Part shown: positions 8,388 to 16,152 of the stretch, in pieces
Numbering within the stretch: position 1 is the first letter of the stretch
Layout: every line of letters begins with the position of its first letter
DNA from: Paramicrobacterium chengjingii
Lineage (GTDB): Bacteria; Actinomycetota; Actinomycetes; Actinomycetales; Microbacteriaceae
DNA: 64,000 nt
Assembly: GCF_011751765.2 (NCBI RefSeq)
Contig: NZ_CP061169.1
Coordinates: forward strand, 3,558,516-3,622,515
Reading direction: 5' to 3'
Made by a program: the position numbers and the translations under genes
The notes under the pieces: generated by a model
What the model was told of the DNA's origin: nothing
What the model saw: the letters and a program-made list of their open reading frames with translations, nothing else
The model's database searches: none

Positions 8388-8831
8388 TCAGTGTGTCTCA
8401 CCCGATGGGGCCCCTGCCTGAACCGGTAAAACATCTGGCACGCTGAGTTCTCCGGTGAGGTACTGAGCCCGACCGTAGCCGAAAGACCAGTCTTGGGGAC
8501 CGTTCTCCATATACCCGAGGAACAGCTCATTGCCTCGAACGCCTACGTCGTCAAGGCGCTGCGCGATTTCGGCGTAGAGCGCCTGCTTGGCAGCATCCGT
8601 TCGGCCAGCCTGAGTAAAGATCTGAATCATCACGACGTCGGTGCTGCGCTCGAACCCGAGGCCAGCGTCTTCGGCGATAATCTGCCTCGGGTGGTGCTCA
8701 GTGATGATTTGGAAGCGATCACGGCGCGGGATGCCGTACTCGGCAACAATTGCGTCATGGATGGCATCAGCGATGGCACAGATCTGCTCCGGGCTGCGAC
8801 CGACATTGACATCGATGCGAACAAGAGGCAT
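8388..8831 (-). CDS. Tautomerase-superfamily protein
   Basis: 147 residues starting MPLVRIDV, so Pro2 would be the catalytic N-terminal proline of the 4-oxalocrotonate tautomerase/MSAD superfamily after Met removal. The segments GRSPEQICAIADAIHDAIV and MIQIFTQAGRTDAAKQALYAEIAQRLDDVGV are the two halves of the beta-alpha-beta repeat of long tautomerases. The substrate is unknown. It lies 26 bp downstream of a metallophosphoesterase gene in the same direction. A role in the keto/enol chemistry of inositol-derived intermediates is conceivable but unsupported. Confidence 0.85.
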   Translation of the reverse strand: MPLVRIDVNVGRSPEQICAIADAIHDAIVAEYGIPRRDRFQIITEHHPRQIIAEDAGLGFERSTDVVMIQIFTQAGRTDAAKQALYAEIAQRLDDVGVRGNELFLGYMENGPQDWSFGYGRAQYLTGELSVPDVLPVQAGAPSGETH

Positions 8832-8857
8832 TCAGACTCCAATCCTCACGCGATTTG

Positions 8858-9718
8858 TCACCGCGAAGCTTCTGTCTCTGACTCAAGGTGCTGAAGTTGC
8901 GTGATCGACCGCGTCTCACGGTCGAACTCAAACAACGCAACCCACTCCGGAATGCCCTGCCCATAACGTCCGCGAACAAAGACCGAGACACCGTCGATGC
9001 AGAACTGGTCGGCACGGTGATAGTGGCCATGAAAGCTCGCACTCGGCCTCAGACGCGTCAGCAGCTCACGAACGTTCTCATCCCCAACAAGATCCCGTTT
9101 GTGGACAAACCCGCTGCCGCTTGGCCATTCATGTGTCAGCAGGATATCCACCGATTGCAGTTCCCGCACGGCACGAAGTTCCTCGGCGCAGTAGTAGTTA
9201 TTTTCCTTGATGGAGTTGCAGCTCGTCCGATCAACTGCACTTTCCAGCGCGCGACCGGGCCTTCTGATTCCCGAGAGGAACGCAATGTGAACATCAGCGA
9301 TAGTGACTGATCCGCTTCGGCCCAGAAAGTACACGTCCGGCGCCAACGGGGCACCACCGCGGCTGACACCTTTGTTGCGGTCGAGTGTCGCCCATGGTTC
9401 GTGGTTTCCGCCAATGAAGTACAGGGGAGCGCCGAACTGGATCTGCCCTTCGACCGCAAGATGAAAATCACTCAGACGATGCCTTTCCGGCTTGGCAAAC
9501 ACCTCTTGGAGTTCAGCCACGTCTCTCGTCGCTTCAGCGTCTCCGACTTGAAGAATCGCCTCAACTCGCTGTCCGCTCGGAAGAAATGCTCGCACCAGAT
9601 CCAGCTCACCGGCGAGCTCTTCCCACCGCCCATGAACATCCCCGACGACAACGAAGAAGACTTTTTGGCTCGATTCCTGAACACCGTCCGTCGGCTGAAG
9701 AGATGTTTCCCGACTCAT
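8858..9718 (-). CDS. Calcineurin-like metallophosphoesterase
   Basis: 286 residues from ATG 9718, preceded by GAGAGGG. The full set of dinuclear-metal motifs is present: GDVHG (Asp27, His29), QVGD (Asp60), GGNHE (Asn105, His106), LTHEWP (His196) and GHYH (His232, His234). There is no signal peptide, so it should act in the cytoplasm on a phosphomonoester or diester. It is the first gene of an operon with the tautomerase, divergent from mgtC - binding protein B. The shared promoter region carries an operator-like site. Substrate unknown; the region suggests a phosphorylated inositol or related ester. Confidence 0.85.
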   Translation of the reverse strand: MSRETSLQPTDGVQESSQKVFFVVVGDVHGRWEELAGELDLVRAFLPSGQRVEAILQVGDAEATRDVAELQEVFAKPERHRLSDFHLAVEGQIQFGAPLYFIGGNHEPWATLDRNKGVSRGGAPLAPDVYFLGRSGSVTIADVHIAFLSGIRRPGRALESAVDRTSCNSIKENNYYCAEELRAVRELQSVDILLTHEWPSGSGFVHKRDLVGDENVRELLTRLRPSASFHGHYHRADQFCIDGVSVFVRGRYGQGIPEWVALFEFDRETRSITQLQHLESETEASR

Positions 9719-9764
9719 GTCACCCTCTCGTTCCAAGTAAACATCGACGCTCATTCCGCATCGC

Positions 9765-9776
9765 ATGTAAAGACAT
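9765..9776 (+). promoter_or_regulatory. Operator-like site in divergent promoter region
   Basis: ATGTAAAGACAT (reverse strand ATGTCTTTACAT) lies between the metallophosphoesterase and mgtC starts. It keeps the WTGTC-N4-ACAW pattern of the sites at 818, 8322, 22016 and 31806, so both divergent operons may belong to the same regulon. Confidence 0.5.
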
Positions 9777-9825
9777 TGTGCTTAATCGTTGAACTCAGTA
9801 GTCAGCATCCGATACTCTTGATTAT

Positions 9826-10611
9826 ATGTCCTTACATTTAATCGTACATGAGGCGTTACTTCCGCTAATGCCCCCCACGGAGCTGGAGGTGGGAATTCGC
9901 ATAGCCTTCAGCCTCGCGATGGGAGCGTGCGTCGGGCTGGAACGTCAGTGGCGTGCGGGGCTTGCCGGGCTTCGCACCAACGCACTCGTTTCTGTTGGCG
10001 CCGCACTGTTCGTTGTGATGGGGGCTTACGGGTTCACACCAGATGGCAGCGCAGATCCTACCCGTGTGGCCGCGCAGGTGGTTTCCGGAATCGGGTTCCT
10101 CGGCGCCGGTGTAATGATTCGCGAAGGACTCAACATCCGCGGGCTGAATACGGCCGCAACACTCTGGTGTTCCGCAGCTATAGGCTGTCTTGCTGGAACC
10201 GGCATGTACGTCATCACCCTGATCGGGACCGCCGTCATTGTCGCGGCCAACACGCTGCTGCGCCCTCTTGGCCGCGCGGTGAACCGCAAGACTGGTCGAC
10301 TCCCTCTCCCGACTGCGTCGCCGTTGGGAGCAGATTTCGCGTTCGAAGTCATGACAAGCGATAAGGCCGAACCCCGTGTTCGTGCGTTGCTGTTGCAGAC
10401 TCTCAGCCGGCCAGAGTATCGGCTGAAGTCGGTCACTGCGTCGCACAACAAGCAGGGGAACTCCGTTGCGCTCCTCGCAGAGATCCATTCCACCGATCCT
10501 GATGCGTCGCCCCTCGAAAGGGCAGTGAGCAGAATGACGTTGGATCCAAAAGTCAGCTCTGCTCGCTGGTGGCCCGACGAGGAAGAAGGGAACGAAGAGG
10601 ACGAGTTTTAA
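9826..10611 (+). CDS. MgtC/SapB-family membrane protein
   Basis: 261 residues. The N-terminal ~155 residues carry four to five membrane helices with the family motifs GACVGLERQWRAGLAGLRTNALVSVGAALF and VVSGIGFLGAGVMIREG...GLNTAATLW. The C-terminal ~90 residues form a soluble ACT-like domain (AEPRVRALLLQTL...EYRLKSVTAS). MgtC proteins act under magnesium or phosphate limitation and influence membrane ATPase activity; they are not magnesium pumps. ATG 9826 has no clear ribosome site, so a leaderless transcript or the ATG at 9868 is possible. It lies 71 bp before binding protein B, probably in one operon. Confidence 0.87.
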   Translation: MSLHLIVHEALLPLMPPTELEVGIRIAFSLAMGACVGLERQWRAGLAGLRTNALVSVGAALFVVMGAYGFTPDGSADPTRVAAQVVSGIGFLGAGVMIREGLNIRGLNTAATLWCSAAIGCLAGTGMYVITLIGTAVIVAANTLLRPLGRAVNRKTGRLPLPTASPLGADFAFEVMTSDKAEPRVRALLLQTLSRPEYRLKSVTASHNKQGNSVALLAEIHSTDPDASPLERAVSRMTLDPKVSSARWWPDEEEGNEEDEF

Positions 10612-10682
10612 TGAGGACAATCTTCAATACTGATTTCATGGTCATCCGGCCCGGAGCAGAACTCTAATAAGGGAGCGCAGCA

Positions 10683-11870
10683 ATGCTAAGTGCACATTCA
10701 CGTACGATTTTGCGACACAGGCGTAAGGCCGCGCTACCGATGCTCGTAGCAGCATCATTCATGCTTGTTGCTTGTTCCCCGTCATCGACTCCCAGTGCGT
10801 CCGAATCGGCGGACCTGGGTATCTCCGACGAAGACTATTCGCTGGATTCACTCATTGATGCGGCGAAAGAGGAAGGCCCGATCACTGTCTACGATGTGAC
10901 GGGAAAGATCGTTGACACCGCCAAAAACTTTTCGGAAAAGTACGGCATCAAAGCGACCGGCGTGAAGGCCAAAGCAAATGAGCAACAGGAAATCCTGATT
11001 CGCGAAGCCCAAGGCGGGAATGTCAAGAGCGATGTCTTTTTCATGACGGACGCTCCTACGGTGAGTGCTCAGATACTGCCCGAAGGAATGGCCACGAGCT
11101 GGTTTCCGCCCGACCTCGCGGACGTCGTTCCTGAAGAGTTCCAAAATCCCGTCTCGGTCTCAACCGAAGTCGACGCGTGGAGTTATAACACGGAGGAGTA
11201 CGGGGACACGTGTCCGATTGACAACGTCTGGGCGCTGACCACGGATGACTGGCACGGCAAAGTCGCTCTGTCCGACCCACTGCTACGGTCTGACTTTCTC
11301 TACTGGGTCAACCAGATGCAGGCACACGCAGACGACCAACTGGCATCAGCGTATGAGGAGTTCTTTGGCAAAGCGCTGGACACCTCCGACGAAAGCGCCG
11401 CCGAGCAGTGGCTTAAGGCTCTCGCCGCGAACCAGCCAATCATCAAGAAGTCAGGTGGCGATGTTGCCGAGACAATTGGCGCATCCGGCCAAAGCGATCC
11501 TCCCGTCGGGATGGTGAGCACCGCAGAGTACCGGACTAACGTTGATTCCGGGTTTCACTTGGGTCTTTGTGAAGGCATCTCACCATGGCTTGGACGCTCG
11601 TACACGAAAGTCGCCGTCATCGCTAATGGAACCGCAAGCCCGAACGCTGCCAAACTCTTCGTCCACTACCTCCTGACTCAAGAGGGCATCGAGCCGCAAC
11701 TCGTCGATGGCAAATTCTCGACGAACTCGACAGTAGCTCCCTCCCCTGACGAACCGTCAGGAGTCGCCGATTTTCAAGACGCAGTCTTCGCCCCGGACCC
11801 TTCGACAGCCGCAGACGACTTCGATTCGCTTCCGGAGTGGCAGGACCTGTGGACAATCAACTCACACTGA
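10683..11870 (+). CDS. ABC transporter substrate-binding lipoprotein, paralogue B
   Basis: 395 residues from ATG 10683 (AAGGGAG upstream). Signal peptide with lipobox MLVAC (Cys31). It shares with paralogues A, C and D the blocks LGISDEDYSLDSLIDAAKEEGPI, VTGKIVDTAKNFSEKYGIKATGVKAKANEQ, TSWFPPDLADVVPEEFQ, GDTCPIDNVW, YWVNQMQ, and the C-terminal TASPNAAKLFVHYLL and FSTNSTV. It is encoded with MgtC and has no permease of its own. It ends before a strong hairpin terminator. Presumed to deliver a phosphorylated ligand to the shared ABC permease (inference from AfuA-type relatives and neighbours). Confidence 0.85.
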   Translation: MLSAHSRTILRHRRKAALPMLVAASFMLVACSPSSTPSASESADLGISDEDYSLDSLIDAAKEEGPITVYDVTGKIVDTAKNFSEKYGIKATGVKAKANEQQEILIREAQGGNVKSDVFFMTDAPTVSAQILPEGMATSWFPPDLADVVPEEFQNPVSVSTEVDAWSYNTEEYGDTCPIDNVWALTTDDWHGKVALSDPLLRSDFLYWVNQMQAHADDQLASAYEEFFGKALDTSDESAAEQWLKALAANQPIIKKSGGDVAETIGASGQSDPPVGMVSTAEYRTNVDSGFHLGLCEGISPWLGRSYTKVAVIANGTASPNAAKLFVHYLLTQEGIEPQLVDGKFSTNSTVAPSPDEPSGVADFQDAVFAPDPSTAADDFDSLPEWQDLWTINSH

Positions 11871-11890
11871 CGCACTCTCGTCTCTGACGT

Positions 11891-11929
11891 CGAGTCTGGC
11901 ACCCGTCAAGACGGGTGCCAGACTCGTTT
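11891..11929 (+). terminator. Intrinsic terminator after binding protein B
   Basis: A 17-bp perfect stem (11891-11907 with 11910-11926, core GAGTCTGGCACCCGTC) is followed by TTT, 20 bp after the stop of the mgtC - binding-protein-B operon. Confidence 0.85.
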
Positions 11930-12191
11930 CATGTGCGGGCTCCTGTCAGTAACCGCGTCCGCCGCAGCAAATGCTCCCGTGACGTCGAGAGTTCTAGCGC
12001 CTTGCACTCGCCGACGCCATACCGGAGATGTAATGATGCTGGCGCATGGAGGACATCAGCGTTCCACAGCAAGCGGTTTGTTCAATGAGCCATGCCCGAG
12101 ACCACACATCAGGCTTTCTGCGACGAGTGGTCAGCTCCGTCTCTGGCGGCCGCCCGAGGGCAGCTATTGTTCCACATCTCCAGCAACGAGA
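11930..12191. other. Intergenic stretch with no gene seen
   Basis: Between the two convergent terminators. Short open frames exist on both strands, but none has a ribosome site plus coding-like composition. No tRNA, repeat or phage attachment pattern was recognised. Confidence 0.5.
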
Positions 12192-12225
12192 ATTCCCCAG
12201 GAGACAAAGCACGTCTCCTGGGGAT
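12192..12225 (-). terminator. Intrinsic terminator of the phosphatase/transport operon
   Basis: Inverted repeat TCCCCAGGAGAC - 7 nt - GTCTCCTGGGGA (12-bp stem) just after the stop of the inositol-monophosphatase-family gene at 12238, followed on the minus strand by AATTCTCGTTG. Confidence 0.75.
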
Positions 12226-12237
12226 TCAGCCAGTTCT

Positions 12238-13104
12238 CTATCCGCGAGCGGCGATGTCACGCGCAATCGCCATCAGCTTCGGGTACCTGCCATCTCCAGC
12301 GGTGGCCACATAGCCTTTATGGAGATAGCGGGCGTCGAGCCTCTCGCTCTGCCCGACGGGCAGAGGAACGTAGGTTCCTCCGGCCTGGCGAACGATGAGA
12401 TCAGCAGCGCATATGTCCCACGGGTTCACGTTGAATCCAGCTGCGGCATCCGCCCAGCCTGCCGCGACGTGCGCGAGCGTGAGTGCAGCACTTCCCGGGC
12501 GACGAAGTGCTCTGAAGGCGAGCACGAGCTGTGCGAAGTCGCCAAGCGCAGGCGCGCCATGAGCCTCGAGCTGCCGGGCGTTGGGGTATCCGGTGATGAG
12601 AGTGGCCTCGCCTTCAGTCGGCGCTCCGACGGAATGCAGCGTTTCACCATTCAGCCATGCTCCGTCCAGATCAGCGGAAAAAAGGTCGTCAGCCATCGGG
12701 TCGAGGATTGCGCCGGCGACAACCTCACCATCAATCGCTGCAGCGACGGAGATACACCAGAATGCAATCCCATCGACGAAATTGCTCGTCCCATCAATCG
12801 GATCGACGAACCACGACACTCTCCCCTCCCCCACAGAACCACCTTCTTCTCCGAGGAGGCGCGAGTCAGGTACGTGTTCGAAGATGTAGGTCGAGATGGT
12901 CGCTTCCGCGCGCTTGTCGTGTTCGGTCACGACGTCCCGGGCGTCACGCTTGTGCCCAATTGACATCGACGTGCGAAAGGCCGCTCTCAGTTGCTCTTGG
13001 ACGGCGCGCGCCGCCCCTTCCGCGACGCCTCGAAGTCGTTGCGATTCGCCTCTCTGCTCAGGTGTCGGACGAGTCCTGGGTGCCTGCGTAGCCTCGGTGT
13101 TCAT
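12238..13104 (-). CDS. Inositol monophosphatase family protein (second copy)
   Basis: 288 residues. IMPase motifs: GEEGG (Glu86-Glu87), DPIDGTSNF (Asp101, Asp104; Mg2+ ligands) and NPWDICAAD (Trp229-Asp230). The family removes phosphate from inositol monophosphates, fructose 1,6-bisphosphate, PAP or histidinol phosphate. The neighbouring phytase, transporter and iol genes favour an inositol phosphate here. Its ATG overlaps the TGA of the HAD gene (13101-13104), so it is the last gene of the leftward operon before a terminator. It is about half identical by eye to the enzyme at 13989-14837 (similar RAAFR...KRDA core), indicating duplication. Confidence 0.88.
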   Translation of the reverse strand: MNTEATQAPRTRPTPEQRGESQRLRGVAEGAARAVQEQLRAAFRTSMSIGHKRDARDVVTEHDKRAEATISTYIFEHVPDSRLLGEEGGSVGEGRVSWFVDPIDGTSNFVDGIAFWCISVAAAIDGEVVAGAILDPMADDLFSADLDGAWLNGETLHSVGAPTEGEATLITGYPNARQLEAHGAPALGDFAQLVLAFRALRRPGSAALTLAHVAAGWADAAAGFNVNPWDICAADLIVRQAGGTYVPLPVGQSERLDARYLHKGYVATAGDGRYPKLMAIARDIAARG

Positions 13105-13892
13105 GCGACCTCGCGGTTCGTTGCTTTTTCGAGGAGGTCAAGCAACCCCCATGGGTCAGCGACGATTGCATCGGCAGTCACCGGGAGATCGTAGGGAAGA
13201 TCGTACGTGCTGCGCGCCTCCATCAGAATATTGCCCCCGACGCGAGCGCGAGCGCCACACAGGACGTCACGGTCAAAGTTGTCCCCGACATACCAGCACT
13301 GCTCCGCCGTCAAGGCAACCGCTTGGGCACCTCGGTGAATCATCTCTGGGTTGGGCTTCCGAACCCGGACCTCGTCGCTGTAGATCTGCTCTGCGAACCG
13401 CTCCGTGAGACCGACCTGGTCAAGATAGTCACGGTGCACAACTCCCATAAGCGTGTTACTCACGATCACGACCGGGATTCCCGAGCCCTCGGCAGCATCA
13501 AGCACTTCGATAAACCCTTCACGCGTTTTTCGCTCTTGCTTGATCTCTCCCATCACTCGACACAGCTCACGTGCATTTCTCCCGACAAAGTCACGCGGGG
13601 GGGCAGGCCAATCACCGGCGACAAAGTCGACCCAGAACTGTTCGTATCGCAGCTCGGTCGGTGCAAATGGCCGAGACATGGCGTCTTTCCACTTCGAGTC
13701 GGCCTTTCCGCCAGCTCGAATGTCGCGCTCGATATCCTCCAGTGTCAGTCCGTTGAGGCTAACGCCTGCACTGGAAAACTCATCTAGAACGTGCTCCGCC
13801 ATTCGCCGCTGCCAATTGGGTCGATTACGGGTTTCCACAATGACACCGCCGAAATCAACCAGAAGTGCCTGTGGCCTGATTAGCCCGCTCAT
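13101..13892 (-). CDS. HAD-superfamily hydrolase (phosphatase-like)
   Basis: 263 residues from ATG 13892, with AAGGAG 6 nt upstream; 28 extra upstream in-frame residues lack a better start. HAD motif I is LLVDFGGVIVE (nucleophile Asp13), motif II VVIVSNT, motif III around VRVRKPNPEMIH (Lys), and motif IV WYVGDNFDRDVLCG. Motif I has Gly rather than Asp at the +2 position, a variant known in some HAD-IA members and one that may lower classical phosphatase acid/base catalysis. It sits between two inositol-monophosphatase-family genes, with an ATGA overlap to the downstream one. A role in dephosphorylating imported inositol phosphates is inferred. Confidence 0.82.
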   Translation of the reverse strand: MSGLIRPQALLVDFGGVIVETRNRPNWQRRMAEHVLDEFSSAGVSLNGLTLEDIERDIRAGGKADSKWKDAMSRPFAPTELRYEQFWVDFVAGDWPAPPRDFVGRNARELCRVMGEIKQERKTREGFIEVLDAAEGSGIPVVIVSNTLMGVVHRDYLDQVGLTERFAEQIYSDEVRVRKPNPEMIHRGAQAVALTAEQCWYVGDNFDRDVLCGARARVGGNILMEARSTYDLPYDLPVTADAIVADPWGLLDLLEKATNREVA

Positions 13893-13988
13893 GTCTTTCT
13901 CCTTATTAGTCATTCTTCCGTTCTCTGTCCGAAACAACGGCTCTTTAGAATCCCCGGGCGACGCAGGCTGCGCCATACCACGGGAAGG

Positions 13989-14837
13989 TCATGCTTGCGT
14001 CTTCATGTCCGCAGGTACGTATTGCGCTGACCACTCCTGCATCACGCCGCTGAGTGTCTTGTACGTCACGTCGCCCCCGATGGCGTAATAGTCCGGGGCG
14101 CTGAAATACGGTTCTACGGGCAGCCCTCTCTCCAAGGCGTAGAACTTGCCTCCTGCCTGCTGCAGGATGAATCCCCCGGCTGCGATATCCCAGGAGTTCG
14201 TGTAGAAGCCCATCGTGGCATCGGCCCAGCCTGCCGCAACGTGCGCGAGGTTCAACGCACCGCTGCCCAAGTTCCTCACTGCCTGGAATGCCTCGATCAG
14301 ACGCGCCTGAGCGTCAAACGCTGTTGAGCCGAACAGCCACGTGTCCTTTGCATTTGGGAAGCTCGAGACGATCGTTGCTCGCATCTCGTCGCCTGCGGCA
14401 TGCACATGAATCGGATCGTCGCCGAGCCACGCACCTGTGAGGTCCGCGTGAAAGAGATTGCCCGAAACAGGATCGAAGACAACGCCCGCGATGGTCGTGT
14501 TCTCAACGACGGCAGCTATCGAGACGCACCAGAGCGCGATTCCACGCGCAAAATTGGATGTCCCATCAATCGGGTCAATGTGCCATTCCACACGGCCGGC
14601 ACCTCGAGTCCCGCCTTCCTCACCGACAATCACAGAATCTGGACAGTCGGCGAGCAGAACCTTGACAATTTTTTCCTCTGCCGCCTTGTCGTGGAGAGTC
14701 ACAATATCGTGCGCATCACGTTTGAAGTCCTTGTCCATGGGGCTTCGGAAAGCGGCGCGCAGTTGGTCACCAACGCTGCGCGCCGCTCGTTCCGCCAGGG
14801 ACCTCAGGTGGCGCGACTCATCAATCTTTCCATTCAT
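13989..14837 (-). CDS. Inositol monophosphatase family protein (first copy)
   Basis: 282 residues from ATG 14837; AAAGGA lies about 15 nt upstream, so the start is moderately sure. IMPase signature: VGEEGG (Glu73-Glu74), IDPIDGTSNFARG (Asp88, Asp91) and TNSWDIAAGG (Asp217). It lies directly downstream of binding protein C (64-bp gap) and upstream of the HAD gene. Expected reaction: cytoplasmic, Mg2+-dependent hydrolysis of a phosphomonoester such as myo-inositol 1-phosphate to inositol, feeding the Iol pathway encoded at 22-32 kb. The exact substrate is not readable from sequence. Confidence 0.88.
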   Translation of the reverse strand: MNGKIDESRHLRSLAERAARSVGDQLRAAFRSPMDKDFKRDAHDIVTLHDKAAEEKIVKVLLADCPDSVIVGEEGGTRGAGRVEWHIDPIDGTSNFARGIALWCVSIAAVVENTTIAGVVFDPVSGNLFHADLTGAWLGDDPIHVHAAGDEMRATIVSSFPNAKDTWLFGSTAFDAQARLIEAFQAVRNLGSGALNLAHVAAGWADATMGFYTNSWDIAAGGFILQQAGGKFYALERGLPVEPYFSAPDYYAIGGDVTYKTLSGVMQEWSAQYVPADMKTQA

Positions 14838-14901
14838 CGAGTTAATGACATGTCCTTTCGAATCGCACCGACGCATCGGAGCCTGAGGCCGTTGGAATGA
14901 A

Positions 14902-16101
14902 CTACTTGTGGTTGTTGATTGTCCAGAAGTCGATCCACTCGGGAAGTGCGTTGAAGTCATTGTCCAGAGTGGCCCGATCGGGGAGATAGACCTCGTCCCA
15001 AATGTCCGCAATTCCAGACGGCTCTGACGGATCGCTCGGAACGTCAGGGTTCGACGAGAACTTGCCGTCTTCAACCTGCGGCATGATTCCGTCTTCGGTC
15101 AACATATAGTGCAGGAAGAGCTTGGCTGCGTTTGGGCTCTTAGTGCCATTAGCGATGAGCCCAACCTTCGTATACCCGATTGCGGAGTAAGGAGCTATGT
15201 GCTTGCAGAGGCCCAGTTTGTATCCGCTGTCTTCGTTTTCACGGAACTTGGCCGTACTCATCAACCCCATAAAGGCCTCGGTTTGCCCGGGAGCACCTGC
15301 CGACTCAGCAGAGTCGCCACCGCTCTTGACGAGGAGAGGCTTGTTGAGCGCCAATCGCTTCAGCCATTCCGCAGATGCCGAGTCTTCGCCTGTAGAGAGA
15401 GCGTCGCCGAAGTAATCTTCGTAAGCTTCAGCCATGGCATCGTCATCGTGCTCCGCCATCTGGTTGACCCAATAGAGAATGGCAGCCTTGATCGTCGGAT
15501 CTTCCATAACGACGTGGCTCTTCCACTCCTCATCCGTCAATGCCCACAGGTTGTCGATCGGGCACTCATCACCATAGATGTCGGTGTTGTATCCCCACGC
15601 GAGAACGTCAGTCGTAATGACCTGAGGGTCTTGGTATTCAGGGGGAATCGTGTCTGCCAGATCTGGAGGCGTCCATGTCGATGTGATCCCACGCTCGATC
15701 AGCGCACTTTGAGCTGCCGGAGCATCGCTGAGAATGAATACATCAGTTTTGATGTTGCTTGCTTCAGACTCACGGATGGCGACTTCTTGAGCGTCGCCGG
15801 CTTTCATCTTGACGCCGGTCGTCTCGATCCCGTACTCGCTCGTAAAGTTCTTCGCGATATCCTTGATCTTCCCTGTGCTGTCAGAGACGGTCAGCGGCCC
15901 CTCCTTCTTCGCCGCTTCGATCAATTTGTCCAGCGAGTAGTCATCGTCTGAAATACCAAGCTGCACAGCTTCCGCTGCATCGTCCTGTCCCTCAGATTGT
16001 GCCGATGAGGGCGTACACGCGCTGACGCCCAGTGCGAGGGATGCTGTCATAGCGATCAGGCACACAGATTGCGCCCGGAACGCCTTAGTGGAGAACTTCA
16101 T
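14902..16101 (-). CDS. ABC transporter substrate-binding lipoprotein, paralogue C
   Basis: 399 residues from ATG 16101 (AGGAAGGA upstream). Lipobox GVSAC puts the lipidated Cys at 29. The mature protein has the shared blocks LGISDDDYSLDKLIEAAKKEGPL, STGKIKDIAKNF, YGIETTGVKMKAGDAQ, STWTPPDLADTIPPEYQ, GDECPIDNLW, YWVNQM, and TKSPNAAKLFLHYML. It differs from A, B and D at several pocket-side positions (SWFPPD becomes TWTPPD; PWAGR becomes PYSAIG), which suggests a different ligand. It lies 51 bp downstream of paralogue D and upstream of the IMPase gene, in the transporter operon. Confidence 0.86.
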   Translation of the reverse strand: MKFSTKAFRAQSVCLIAMTASLALGVSACTPSSAQSEGQDDAAEAVQLGISDDDYSLDKLIEAAKKEGPLTVSDSTGKIKDIAKNFTSEYGIETTGVKMKAGDAQEVAIRESEASNIKTDVFILSDAPAAQSALIERGITSTWTPPDLADTIPPEYQDPQVITTDVLAWGYNTDIYGDECPIDNLWALTDEEWKSHVVMEDPTIKAAILYWVNQMAEHDDDAMAEAYEDYFGDALSTGEDSASAEWLKRLALNKPLLVKSGGDSAESAGAPGQTEAFMGLMSTAKFRENEDSGYKLGLCKHIAPYSAIGYTKVGLIANGTKSPNAAKLFLHYMLTEDGIMPQVEDGKFSSNPDVPSDPSEPSGIADIWDEVYLPDRATLDNDFNALPEWIDFWTINNHK

Positions 16102-16152
16102 TGTTCCTTCCTCCGGTCTTGTTGGTGCATGGGGTTCGCGCACATGTGCGCT

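Noticed and set aside
11930..12191. Possible small RNA or gene between two terminators
   Set aside because: No promoter, conserved fold or ribosome site could be recognised.
13893..13976. Longer N terminus for the HAD protein from 13976
   Set aside because: The upstream residues are unlike HAD starts and AAGGAG sits ideally before ATG 13892.
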